Shown here: piece by piece, positions 1 to 9,969 of the stretch | Numbering within the stretch: the first letter of the stretch is position 1 | Layout of the letters: every line of letters starts with the position of its first letter | From: Turbatrix aceti | Lineage: Eukaryota; Nematoda; Chromadorea; Rhabditida; Panagrolaimidae | Direction: 5' to 3' | Assembly: GCA_963969345.1 (NCBI GenBank) | Contig: OZ017768.1 | Coordinates: forward strand, 10,332,193 to 10,396,192 | DNA length: 64,000 nucleotides | Made by a program: the position numbers and the translations under genes | The notes under the pieces: model-generated | Told to the model about the DNA's origin: nothing | Seen by the model: only the letters and a program-made list of their open reading frames with translations | Database searches by the model: none

Positions 1-1942
1 GCGCGCTCGGCTGGGGATTACATAGGGAGAACCGAAAGTATAGTTTTGGCTCCACCCATGCGGCCGCTGCGTCTCTCGCTGAATGGCTGCAGCCATGGCT
101 GCGAGCGTGTGTCTGACTCTCTCTCTTCTCCCTTGTCTTTTCACCACCGCGCTGCGCGCGTTCGCTGGTTCGAATTAATGTCAAAAAAATCTAAATTTTG
201 TCCAAATTAGAATTTTTGAATTGTTTCAAGTCAGATTAGTGATCGTCATGATATTTAAAGCATTTTGACCCAAAATGCGATTTTTTGAATCAATTTTGAC
301 AAAAATCGAGTAGGGTACGGTAGAAAAAACGCCAGAGGGTTCAAAATAATGATAGCAAGCTGAAAATTTCAGTATAGACTAAAAACTAAATTTCCTTTCG
401 AATGGAGTACTCAGTTTTGTGATATCGATTCGATAAATGGCCGAAAAAACGGTTTTTTTCGGAAATTTGACAATTTAGGAACTTTTTAGAACTTTGATCA
501 AAAAGTGAATATCACCAATGGAAAGAGCAGTATCTTTTTTATCCAGAGACAAATTTTCAGATTTTTACCATATCGCATGGGCATACGGTAGCGATTCTCC
601 CGAACCCTACTTGTTCCAACGCCTGTGGCAATTAGGTGAAGCACTGCTTAACAACGCGAGATAGCCTATCTTATTAGAAATTTTTCGGCCTACAAAATGA
701 TGTAACCCTCGAATTTTTATCTATTTTTTTGGCTTCACAATATTAATTCGCGCAACATACACTCATTTTTGGTACCAATTTTCCGACAATCGAAATCGAA
801 AAAGTGGGGTTTGGGGAAAAAATCGCCATAGGCTCAGTTTTGGGGTGTTATAGCATGAATCTCGACCCAAGACGTAGAAAACCCTGTAGAATTCAAAAAT
901 TATACTGTTTTGTTCCTAAAGGTTCGAAAAAGTTCCGAAAACTGTTTTTTTTTCGAAAATTTGGATTTTTAGGAACTTTTTGGTCCAAATTAAGAAAAAT
1001 GGATATCACCACCAAATTCAGAATTTAATTTTACCCCGGTACTGAAATTTTCAGCAACATTTGTTTCCAACTGAGCCTATGGCGATTTTTTCCCCAAACC
1101 CCACTTTTTCGATTTCGATTGTCGGAAAATTGGTACCAAAAATGAGTGTATGTTGCGCGAATTAATATTGTGAAGCCAAAAAAATAGATAAAAATTCGAG
1201 GGTTACATCATTTTGTAGGCCGAAAAATTTCTAATAAGATAGGCTATCTCGCGTTGTTAAGCAGTGCTTCACCTAATTGCCTCAGGCGTTGGAACAAGTA
1301 GGGTTCGGGAGAATCGCTACCGTATGCCCATTCGATATGGTAAAAATCTGAAAATTTGTCTCTGGATAAAAAAGATACTGCTCTTTCCATTGGTGATATT
1401 CACTTTTTGATCAAAGTTCTAAAAAGTTCCTAAATTGTCAAATTTCCGAAAAAAACCGTTTTTTCGGCCATTTATCGAATCGATATCACAAAACTGAGTA
1501 CTCCATTCGAAAGGAAATTTAGTTTTTAGTCTATACTGAAATTTTCAGCTTGCTATCATTATTTTGAACCCTCTGGCGTTTTTTCTACCGTACCCTACTC
1601 GATTTTTGTCAAAATTGATTCAAAAAATCGCATTTTGGGTCAAAATGCTTTAAATATCATGACGATCACTAATCTGACTTGAAACAATTCAAAAATTCTA
1701 ATTTGGACAAAATTTAGATTTTTTTGACATTAATTCGAACCAGCGAACGCGCGCAGCGCGGTGGTGAAAAGACAAGGGAGAAGAGAGAGAGTCAGACACA
1801 CGCTCGCAGCCATGGCTGCAGCCATTCAGCGAGAGACGCAGCGGCCGCATGGGTGGAGCCAAAACTATACTTTCGGTTCTCCCTATGTAATCCCGCTCGG
1901 CTGTTAACCGAAAGGTCGGTGGTTCGAACCCACCCGGGAGCG
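1..1942 (+). pseudogene. tRNA-Asn(GTT) split by a foldback transposon
   Basis: The tRNA 3' part (1895-1942) reads through the GTT anticodon, variable loop, T-arm and acceptor and matches the intact tRNA-Asn at 9266-9338. Only the D-stem/anticodon-stem junction (1-13) of the 5' part is inside the window. The element at 14-1894 interrupts the anticodon arm. The 9-bp stretch GCTCGGCTG occurs on both sides of the insertion and once in the intact gene. The split gene cannot give a functional tRNA. Confidence 0.93.
14..1894. mobile_element. Foldback DNA transposon 1 (MULE-like, non-autonomous)
   Basis: A 1,881-bp palindrome with arms 14-839 and 1069-1894 (about 826 bp each) around a 229-bp unique centre. 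The arms pair base for base with only a few mismatches (for example near 585 and 627). Termini are GGGATTACATAGGG and its complement. The flanking direct repeat GCTCGGCTG (5-13 and 1895-1903) is a perfect 9-bp target duplication. Mutator-like elements are known for 9-11-bp duplications and long inverted repeats, so that superfamily is inferred. No transposase reading frame is present; the open frames in the arms mirror each other and look incidental. About 80 percent similar to the element at 2166-4043 in its inner arm. Confidence 0.92.
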
Positions 1943-2118
1943 ACACTTTTTGGATTTATTGGTTGACACAAGCAACGGATCTAGGAATACAGAACCTGAA
2001 ATTCCATATTTTTTTGAAAATTGAATATTGAAGAAAAATCACAGCAGTATCTTTTGTCTATCCAATCACAACAACATCATTGACACCTGCATGAAACTGC
2101 AATAATTGTCGGTGGCCA

Positions 2119-4102
2119 CCAGCCATAGCTCAGTTGGTAGAGCGGAGGACTGTAGAGTCGAGCGAGGGAGTACGCGACGAGGTCGCAAGTGTCCATGTAG
2201 CTCCGCCCCTTCCTCGCTCAGCCAGCGAATGAAAATGAGGGTGAAGGGTCACGCGCCGGCTGTCTGGACTATCCTGCTTTCCCTGGTCCCTCACTGGTTT
2301 TTCTTCGATCAGCGCGCTGGCCGAATTAATCGCAAAAAAAGGAATTTTGGGCCAAATTTGAAAATTTTTACTTTTTTAAATTAGAATTGTAATCAGGATA
2401 ATATTTAGAGCATTTTGATGTGTTTTTCAGAATTTTGCGACAATTTTTCATCAAAATCGAGTAGGGTTCGGAAGAAAAAATCCAGGGATCTCCGAAATAT
2501 CGATAGAAAGCTGAAAATTTCAGGGTAGACTAAAAACAAAATTTCCTTTCGAATGGCATTCTCAGATTTTTTATATCGATTCGATAAACGTACGAAAAAA
2601 CGGTTTTTTTCGGAAATTTGAAAAATTCGGAACTTTTTAGAACTTTGATCAAAAAATGAATATTACCAATCGAAAGCGCAATATCTTTTTTATCTGCTGT
2701 GAAATTTTCACAGACCTACCGTATCCCTGGGGCATACGGTAGCCATTCTCCCGAACCACACTTGTTCAAACGCCTGAGGCTATGAGGTAGAGCACTGTAG
2801 AGCAAAGTGAGATAACACATCTTGTAAGAAATTTTTCGGCCTACAAAATCGTGTAACTCCTGAATTTCTATCTATTTTTTTGGCTCCGCAATTTTAATTC
2901 GCGCAACATACACTCATTTTTGGTACCAATTTTCCAAAAATTGAAATCGAAAAAGTGGGGTCTGGGGGAAAAATCGGCATTGACACAGTTTTGGAGCCTT
3001 TTAGCATGAATCTGGACCCCAGACGTAAAAAACCCTGTAGAATTCAAAAATTTTATTATTTTGTTTTTAACGGTTCGAAAAAGTTTCGAAAAAAGCCTTT
3101 TTTTCGAAAATTCGAACATTTAGGAATTTTTCGGTCCAAATGGAAAGAAATGGATATCATCATCGAATTTAGAATACATTTTTACTCCTACCCTGAAATT
3201 TTCAGCAATATTGCTTCAAACTGTGTCAATGCCGATTTTTCCCCCAGACCCCACTTTTTCGATTTCAATTTTTGGAAAATTGGTACCAAAAATGAGTGTA
3301 TGTTGCGCGAATTAAAATTGCGGAGCCAAAAAAATAGATAGAAATTCAGGAGTTACACGATTTTGTAGGCCGAAAAATTTCTTACAAGATGTGTTATCTC
3401 ACTTTGCTCTACAGTGCTCTACCTCATAGCCTCAGGCGTTTGAACAAGTGTGGTTCGGGAGAATGGCTACCGTATGCCCCAGGGATACGGTAGGTCTGTG
3501 AAAATTTCACAGCAGATAAAAAAGATATTGCGCTTTCGATTGGTAATATTCATTTTTTGATCAAAGTTCTAAAAAGTTCCGAATTTTTCAAATTTCCGAA
3601 AAAAACCGTTTTTTCGTACGTTTATCGAATCGATATAAAAAATCTGAGAATGCCATTCGAAAGGAAATTTTGTTTTTAGTCTACCCTGAAATTTTCAGCT
3701 TTCTATCGATATTTCGGAGATCCCTGGATTTTTTCTTCCGAACCCTACTCGATTTTGATGAAAAATTGTCGCAAAATTCTGAAAAACACATCAAAATGCT
3801 CTAAATATTATCCTGATTACAATTCTAATTTAAAAAAGTAAAAATTTTCAAATTTGGCCCAAAATTCCTTTTTTTGCGATTAATTCGGCCAGCGCGCTGA
3901 TCGAAGAAAAACCAGTGAGGGACCAGGGAAAGCAGGATAGTCCAGACAGCCGGCGCGTGACCCTTCACCCTCATTTTCATTCGCTGGCTGAGCGAGGAAG
4001 GGGCGGAGCTACATGGACACTTGCGACCTCGTCGCGTACTCCCGTCGAGCGATTTGCTCCATGGATATCCTTAGGTCGCTGGTTCAAATCCGGCTGGCTG
4101 GA
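2119..4102 (+). pseudogene. tRNA-Tyr(GTA) split by a foldback transposon within its intron
   Basis: The 5' exon (2119-2155) has the acceptor strand, D-arm and GTA anticodon, followed by the first bases of the tRNA intron. The rest of the intron, the 3' exon and the acceptor strand resume after the insertion and end at 4102. The insertion lies in the short intron, so both mature exons are intact, but the precursor would carry a 1.9-kb palindrome. One base of the intron differs from the intact copy (GTCGAGCGA here, GTCGAGCAA at 8989-9085). Confidence 0.92.
2166..4043. mobile_element. Foldback DNA transposon 2 (same family as element 1)
   Basis: A 1,878-bp palindrome with arms 2166-2991 and 3218-4043 (826 bp each) and a centre of about 226 bp. 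Termini are GGGAGTACGCGACGAGG and its complement. The 9-bp direct repeat GTCGAGCGA (2157-2165 and 4044-4052) flanks it exactly. Arm length, total length, target-duplication length, the GGGA terminus and long inner blocks match element 1, while the outer 150 bp differ. No transposase frame is visible, so it would need to be mobilised in trans. Confidence 0.92.
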
Positions 4103-4223
4103 ATCTTTTTTCGTTTTTCATGGACACCGAAAAAATATTGTAAGAAAACTGCGAACAAATTTTTTATAACACGTTTTTTTTTGAAAAATCTGAACAAACA
4201 AAACCCGTAACCATAATTTGCAG

Positions 4224-4510
4224 AAGTTGCGCTCCCATCTGGAATGCCAATCCTCTCGCTAGTCGTCTGGCTGCTCTCCGGCCTTCTCATAGTCCTTGCT
4301 GCCTATTGCTACTCCGAACTCGGTCTGATGATGCCCGAAACAGGAGGCGAGTACGTCTTCTGCCGCAAGATGTGGGGTGATTTTGCCGGCTTCATGTACG
4401 TCTGGATGACCGGAATCATCGAGATGACTGCCATAGTCTCTGTCATAGCCCTCGCAACCGCCACGTACATGTGTTCCATCGTCAATTACACTCCTCCGTC
4501 GCACGTACAA
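4224..4510 (+). pseudogene. Orphan SLC7 transporter exon fragment
   Basis: An inverted copy of the 5' half of exon 2 of the transporter at 7340-9701. The acceptor (CAG before 4224) is kept and the frame is open for about 95 codons, beginning Glu-Val-Ala-Leu-Pro-Ser-Gly. Only two residue changes (Thr to Ser, Ile to Val) separate it from the parent exon over the shared part. It has no exon 1 with a start codon in the window and no downstream exons: homology is cut after a Gln codon and unrelated sequence follows. It is a duplication remnant. It could in principle be captured as a cryptic exon of a transcript running into the downstream + strand transporter. Confidence 0.85.
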
Positions 4511-5195
4511 ATTTTTTTCAACTCTGTTTTGTAACTTTTTGTTACCAATTATTTTTGTTTTGTACGTTTAAGCTGACTGGGACGTCACAAGGGGTCACAA
4601 AATACTGTATCACAAAATATTGTCATTTTGAATGTTGTAGGAACGTTCCCCATAAGTCGTTTATTGAACGTTTAGTGACACATTTCAAATTTAGTAAATT
4701 TTTTAAAAATAGCACTGATTGCGGGTTTTGACGTCATGGTCAGTTTTAGCGCGCACAAAAAGACGGCGCACGAAAAGTCTCTCTTTCGTGCGTCGTGGCA
4801 GCCAAAAACTGGCCGCACCAAATCGCTTTTTTGTTCAGTTGATTTTTCACTAGTGGCAAATAAATGCTACCACCTATACTAAAACGCCGTTTTTTTGCCC
4901 AAAAATAAAAGAAGGGTTTGCATCGTTTTTTGATTGACTGACCGCGTAGTTTGGCTTGTGTCGGTTGATCAGTTGCGCGCGTTCCCGCAACTTGCCGGCA
5001 TTATCGTTTATGCAAATGCGTTCCAAAATTTAATATAGTATCAAATCACAAGCTTTTTCAGATGAATGTGAGGCCCAGCAGAAGACTGGGAATCATCGTT
5101 AGAAATTTGAATTCGCAACTTTCAAATTTCTAACAATTTCTGTTTTCTGTAGAAAAGTCAAGCTGCACAAATTGTCTGTTTCTTTTGCCAACGCG
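4511..5195. other. Spacer / promoter region of the + strand SLC7 gene
   Basis: No gene recognised. It begins at the duplication breakpoint. A GC-richer part (about 4745-4830) has an imperfect hairpin built on GCGCACGAAAAG and CTTTCGTGCG. A T-rich tract followed by TTTCTGTAG just before 5152 could be a cis- or trans-splice acceptor for the 5' end of the next gene. Confidence 0.5.
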
Positions 5196-6954
5196 ATGAC
5201 GGGCGACGATGTTTTCGGCGTTTTCAATGACAGTGACGGTGTTTCTACAAGCCCTCAAGAAAGCAATACGGACCAGCAGAAATCCAGTCCCAGCGATAGA
5301 ACGAATGAAGAAGCACATGGAATGCATCTGAAGCGATCGCTCAACCTGCCATCGGCATGCAGCTTGCTTACGACCATGATTATTGGATCTGGAATTTTTA
5401 TTACTCCAAGTGGTGAGTTAACTTTTTTATTTTTTAATTGTCTGATTATATTTATTAAATTTCAGAAGTAGCTAAACCGGCGAGTATGCCACTACTTTCA
5501 CTCGTGATTTGGGGCGCCGCCGGTGGTCTTATCATTCTCGGCGCCTACTGTTACTGCGAACTTGGCATCATGATTCCCGAAGTCGGCGGCGAATACGCCT
5601 ATCTGCGAGAGATTTTTGGTGACTTCTTTGGCTTCATGTACGTCTGGATGGCGGGCTTTATCGAAATGCCGTGCATTGTTTCCGTCGTCGCTTTGGCAGC
5701 CGCAAAGTACATTTGTGCTTCTTTCAATTACCAACCTTCTGAGAGAGTGGGAAATTTAATAGCAACTATCCTCATCGTCATCATCACTGCTCTGAATTGC
5801 GCCTCGATCCGCATGACCAAGGTTCTAAGCTATTTCACGACCGTTGTCAAGTGCGGTGCTCTTTTCACCTTGATTGTAGCCGGTCTAGTACACGTTGCCC
5901 GAGGTCATTCGGAGTACCTGACGTGGAAAGAGCTGACTGCGCTCAATACTGGCAGCATAAGCATGGGTAAATTTTCTGAAGCGTATTTTTCGGCCACATT
6001 TGCGTACAGCGGATGGCAGAATTTGCCTGCGTTTAGCGAAGAAATACGTGATCCCGCAAAGTGAGGTTTTTTACTAGTCAGACAATTTTTTTTTATACAG
6101 AGATATTTTAGAAACCTGCCACGATCTTTGTTCATTTCACTGCCGTTGGTAACTATCATATACGTCCTGAGCAACGTATTCTATATCTCTGCCGTTGGCG
6201 GAAAGATTGTCAGCACAAGCGAAACCATCGCAGCAGACGTCTCCAATGTTGTTCTGCCGTTTGCAGTCTTTGCCGTGCCAATCTGCGTGTTCATTGCCTG
6301 CATCGGCACTCTCTCCGGTGGCGTGGCCGCACTTAGCCGCATTTTTTTCTCCGGCGCCCGTTATGGACATCTTCCGGCTGTTTTTTGCGGACTGCATCGT
6401 CTGCAGGCGACTCCTATTCCAGCACTGATCCTTCAAGCTTTTATTACGATAAGTTTTGTTTGGTCCGCCCAAATCGCCGTCTTGATGCCTACTGCTGGAT
6501 TTGTCATCTGTGTTGTAAGTTTTCTCATCATTATTGGACTTCTTAAGTTACGGTACACGGACCCCGAAAGAGAGCGAATCATCAAGCCTTTTATTGGAAT
6601 TCCCATTTTTACGGCATTTGTTTTCTTTGGCATCATTGCAGTTGCCTTTACAATATACTCAATGAAACTTATTATTACCACTGCGTTGACCCTGATTGGT
6701 GTTCCTGTCTACGTGCTTTGCTGTTGCTGGAACAAGCCTGACTGCTATCACTCAATTGCAGGTATAGCTTTATCTTTAGGTTTACAACCATTAACCGACC
6801 ATTTGTAGACCGGATCAACAAATTTATCATGCTGCTGACTTGCTGCGTTCCAGAAGATCGAGATGTGGAAACAGATCTGCCAGTTTTACTTAAAGAAAGC
6901 AGCATGGAAATTGACACGGTTAAGGGTTCTGGAAATGAAGATGAAATCGTTTGA
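5196..6954 (+). CDS. SLC7-family amino-acid transporter, paralogue A
   Basis: Predicted 12-TM permease of the APC superfamily that exchanges or imports amino acids at the plasma membrane. Exons are 5196-5412, 5466-6060, 6112-6761 and 6809-6954, all phases consistent, about 535 residues. A hydrophilic N-terminal tail leads into the TM1 motif GSGIF, which in this family shapes the unwound helix that binds the amino-acid backbone. Next come a conserved GGEYAY-type stretch in TM3 and a SGWQN block near TM6. The C-terminal exon gives a short tail with TCCVPE. The first ATG is at 5196; an earlier in-frame TTG is not a likely start. AATAAA follows at 6993. Intron positions match paralogues B and C. 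A light-chain (LAT) role with a 4F2hc-type partner is possible from the family but cannot be read from the sequence. Confidence 0.92.
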
Positions 6955-7339
6955 ATTCTGACCTAGTGGTTTTTTTTTAAAGCTTTGTTTTGAATAAAAA
7001 ATATAGCAGTATTTTTTTCTGATGTGAGGGGATTCACATGAAACTCCCATGGGAATCCCTTCTTCGCAATCAGATTTGAGCCACAACTCGATGACAGTTT
7101 ATCGCACACCACTTGTATATAAAAACGGGGGAAAAATGCGTCTAAAAACGGAGAATACTGCAACAAGGTATGCACTTCAAAATCTGTCAAGCTGCATTTT
7201 TTATTTATCCTCGCGTCGACCGTGGAGTAAAAGTTTCACGTAATTATATTAGTGTTATTAATTATTTTTAAGTACGTCAAAAAATACAATATATCGTTAA
7301 TCATGTAACCAATTTTAAATAAATAATTACATTCGTTAA
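6955..7339. other. 3' intergenic region between convergent SLC7 genes A and B
   Basis: A 385-bp spacer between two convergent stop codons. The + strand poly(A) signal AATAAA lies at 6993-6998. I could not find a canonical AATAAA for the - strand gene close to its stop. No further gene is seen. Confidence 0.6.
6993..6998 (+). terminator. Poly(A) signal AATAAA of SLC7 paralogue A
   Basis: A canonical hexamer 39 bp after the TGA stop at 6952-6954. Confidence 0.7.
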
Positions 7340-9701
7340 TCAAATTGTGTTGCTTGTGATTTGCTCTTCATCATTTTTAGCAACAAGCTCTTTTTCATCT
7401 GCTTCTGGCACACAGCATGTTACGGCCAAAATGCAGGTGCATATTTTTTCTAAAACGGAATTTTTTGAAACAAATAATTGTTATAATTTAAACTCACCAG
7501 AAACTAAAGTATAACAAGCAGGCTTATTTTTCCAAAAAACGCATGTTATGTAAACAGGAATCCCAGCCAGACACATGACTGCTGCTACAATGACATTTTT
7601 TGACGATATTGTAAACGAGAATGCAATGATTCCTAGAAAAACTATGGCAACAAATAGGGGTATCCCAATGAAGGGCTTGATCTGTCGTTCTCTGTCCGGT
7701 TGGGTGAAGCGGAGCTTCAGTAGCCCGGCAACGACCAGAAACGAGACAACCGAAATAATAAACCCTGCAACCGGCATTAGAAAATCGATATCAGCGATCC
7801 AGATGCAGGTAGTTGTCAGCATGGCCTGGAAAATGAGAGCCGGAATCGGGGTTGACTGCGTGCGATGAAGGCTGTGGAAGAAGGCTGGCATGTGCCCGTG
7901 ACGAGCACCAGAAAGAAATGTCCGGCTGACAACTGCAATCGTTGAACAGAGCGCGCCTATGCAGGCTATCGTAACGCAGATTGGCACTGCAAACTGGGCA
8001 AACGGGAATATGAGGTGCGCAGTGTCGGCGGCGATTGCTTGACTGTACACAACCTGCGCACCGCCGAGAACTGCGATGAAAATGACGTTAGTTGCTGTGT
8101 AGAGCGCTGTGATGACAGGGATCGCAATAAACAGAGCTCTGGGGAGGTTTCTAGAAAAAAAGTTGCAATTGATAACTTTTTTTTGGTTTAAAAATTTTTA
8201 TGTTCAATGATAAAACTAAAAAATAGATATTTACAATTTTCTCGGTTTTAAATCCAAAAAAATACATACTTGCTCGGATTATTAATTTCTTCAATAAAAG
8301 TTGGTAAATTTTGCCATCCACTGTATGTGTAGGTTGCCGAAAAGTACGACAATGCCAAGCTGCCCGCGCTTATGCCTTCGTCGTCGTAGTGCATAGTGAG
8401 CTTCTCCCACGACAAATTTTTTGTGTGTCCCTGACTGATGTGAACGATTCCGGCTGTGATGATAAATACCAAAGCACCACACTTGACCACTGTAGAAATG
8501 TTATTAACCATTTTTGACAACTTTACCGAAGAACAGTTGATGACAGTAAATGCTAAAATTAGTGCCGTAGCAACCCCTTTTTGTATATGTGACGGAGGAG
8601 TGTAATTGACGATGGAACACATGTACGTGGCGGTTGCGAGGGCTATGACAGAGACTATGGCAGTCATCTCGATGATTCCGGTCATCCAGACGTACATGAA
8701 GCCGGCAAAATCACCCCACATCTTGCGGCAGAAGACGTACTCGCCTCCTGTTTCGGGCATCATCAGACCGAGTTCGGTGTAGCAATAGGCAGCAAGGACT
8801 ATGAGAAGGCCGGAGAGCAGCCAGACGACAAGCGAGAGGATTGGCATTCCAGATGGGAGCGCAACTTCTGCAAATTATGGTTACGGGTTTTGTTTGTTCA
8901 GATTTTTCAAAAAAAGACGCGTTATAAAAAATTTGTTCACAGTTTTCTTACAATATTTTTTCGGTGTCCATGAAAAACGAAAAAAGATTCCAGCCAGCCG
9001 GATTTGAACCAGCGACCTAAGGATATCCATGGAGCAAATTGCTCGACTCTACAGTCCTCCGCTCTACCAACTGAGCTATGGCTGGTGGCCACCGACAATT
9101 ATTGCAGTTTCATGCAGGTGTCAATGATGTTGTTGTGATTGGATAGACAGACAAAAGATACTGCTGTGATTTTTCTTCAATACTCAATTTTCAAAAAAAT
9201 ATGGAATTTCAGGTTCTGTATTCCTAGATCCGTTGCTTGTGTCAACCAATAAATCCAAAAAGTGTCGCTCCCGGGTGGGTTCGAACCACCGACCTTTCGG
9301 TTAACAGCCGAGCGCGCTGCCGACTGCGCCACAGAAGCGTGATATCCCGAAAAATACAAAAAAATTCTGGGGGCACTATATCCAAAAACGGAAAACAGTA
9401 GGATTTTTTAGAACACATCTTATTCTTCACTGTGATTTTTTTATACACCCTGAAAACTAAACTTTGACGAGTGCACAAAAAAAAATCTTTTCATAATTTT
9501 TGAACAAAAAATTCACTTACCCTTTGGACTAATAAAAATGCCAGATCCAATAGTCATGGTAATGACCAGACTACAAGCCGAAGGTAAGCCAAGTGATCGT
9601 TTGAGTTTTTGTCGCTGTTGTCGTTCAACACCTTCTTCGGATTGCTCGGCTCTAGCATCATTGAAGGTATTGTAGTCTGACATTTTGTTTTCCGATGACA
9701 T
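7340..9701 (-). CDS. SLC7-family amino-acid transporter, paralogue B
   Basis: Membrane permease of the same family as A. Exons on the - strand are 9701-9521, 8867-8270, 8150-7498 and 7449-7340, joined in phase. The start codon is ATG at 9701-9699 and the stop is TGA at 7342-7340. The first exon encodes a polar tail and the TM1 motif GSGIF. Exon 2 holds the GGEYVFC and SGWQN blocks, exon 3 covers TM7-12, and the short last exon again encodes a TCCVPE motif. Intron 1 (9520-8868, 653 bp) contains a tRNA-Tyr and a tRNA-Asn gene on the same strand. Its exon 2 and that intron were copied in inverted orientation to 1-4510. It lies 268 bp downstream of paralogue C on the same strand. Confidence 0.92.
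8989..9085 (-). tRNA. tRNA-Tyr(GTA), with intron
   Basis: 97 nt with acceptor strands CCAGCCA and TGGCTGG, D-arm TAGCTCAGTTGGTAGAGC, anticodon GTA in loop CTGTAGA and T-loop TTCAAAT. A 24-nt intron follows position 37, the canonical site, giving a 73-nt mature tRNA. It lies inside intron 1 of SLC7 paralogue B on the same strand. Confidence 0.95.
9266..9338 (-). tRNA. tRNA-Asn(GTT)
   Basis: 73 nt with acceptor strands GCTTCTG and CGGGAGC, anticodon loop CTGTTAA (GTT), T-arm GGTTCGAACCC and discriminator G. A T-run 4 nt downstream is a Pol III terminator. It is identical to the copy at 15586-15658. It lies in intron 1 of SLC7 paralogue B. Confidence 0.96.
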
Positions 9702-9969
9702 TTTTTCAACAAAAAAATAGAGGCTTCAAACTATTCGAAACGAAAATAGCAAGTTTGAAAGCGCGGGTGTGTTATTGCATGCGAATACGTTTACTTATCT
9801 CGTCAAGTCCTCAAGCAGCATCTGCAGATGACAGCAAGCTTGTTGTATGTCAAAAAAAGTAAATCCTCTATTTTGTCCCCTGTTGGGGGCAATTATGTAC
9901 ATACATATTTTTTTAATATTGTACCCCTCAGTTTAGAAAATTACAGACTCAAGAACTCAAGACTTTGAG

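Larger units (their letters stand above)
1..4510. repeat. Left arm of inverted segmental duplication
   Basis: This arm is a reverse-complement copy of 8573-9345 and carries, in order, tRNA-Asn, tRNA-Tyr and the second exon of an SLC7 transporter. Each tRNA gene has been interrupted by a 1.88-kb palindromic element, so the arm is about 3.8 kb longer than its partner. The arm runs off the left edge of the window. Homology stops sharply near 4510, in mid-exon, after the codons for a Tyr-Thr-Pro-Pro-Ser-His stretch. Alignable non-coding parts (for example 2042-2118 and 4103-4223) are nearly identical, which implies a recent event. Confidence 0.9.
8573..9345. repeat. Right arm of inverted segmental duplication
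   Basis: Intact counterpart of the left arm. It keeps uninterrupted tRNA-Asn and tRNA-Tyr genes and the SLC7 exon in its normal gene, so it shows the pre-insertion state of both foldback target sites. The inner breakpoint lies within exon 2 near 8573. The outer limit cannot be set because the other arm leaves the window. Confidence 0.88.

Noticed and set aside
804..3341. Open frames of 70-128 codons in the foldback elements
   Set aside because: They read the palindromic arms in mirror, have no domain motif and do not look like transposase; element 1 and 2 do not conserve them.
9702..9969. SLC7 paralogues C and B as an SL2-type operon
   Set aside because: Same strand and 268 bp apart, but no poly(A) signal plus U-rich element was found and the gap is larger than the usual 100 bp or so; left open.
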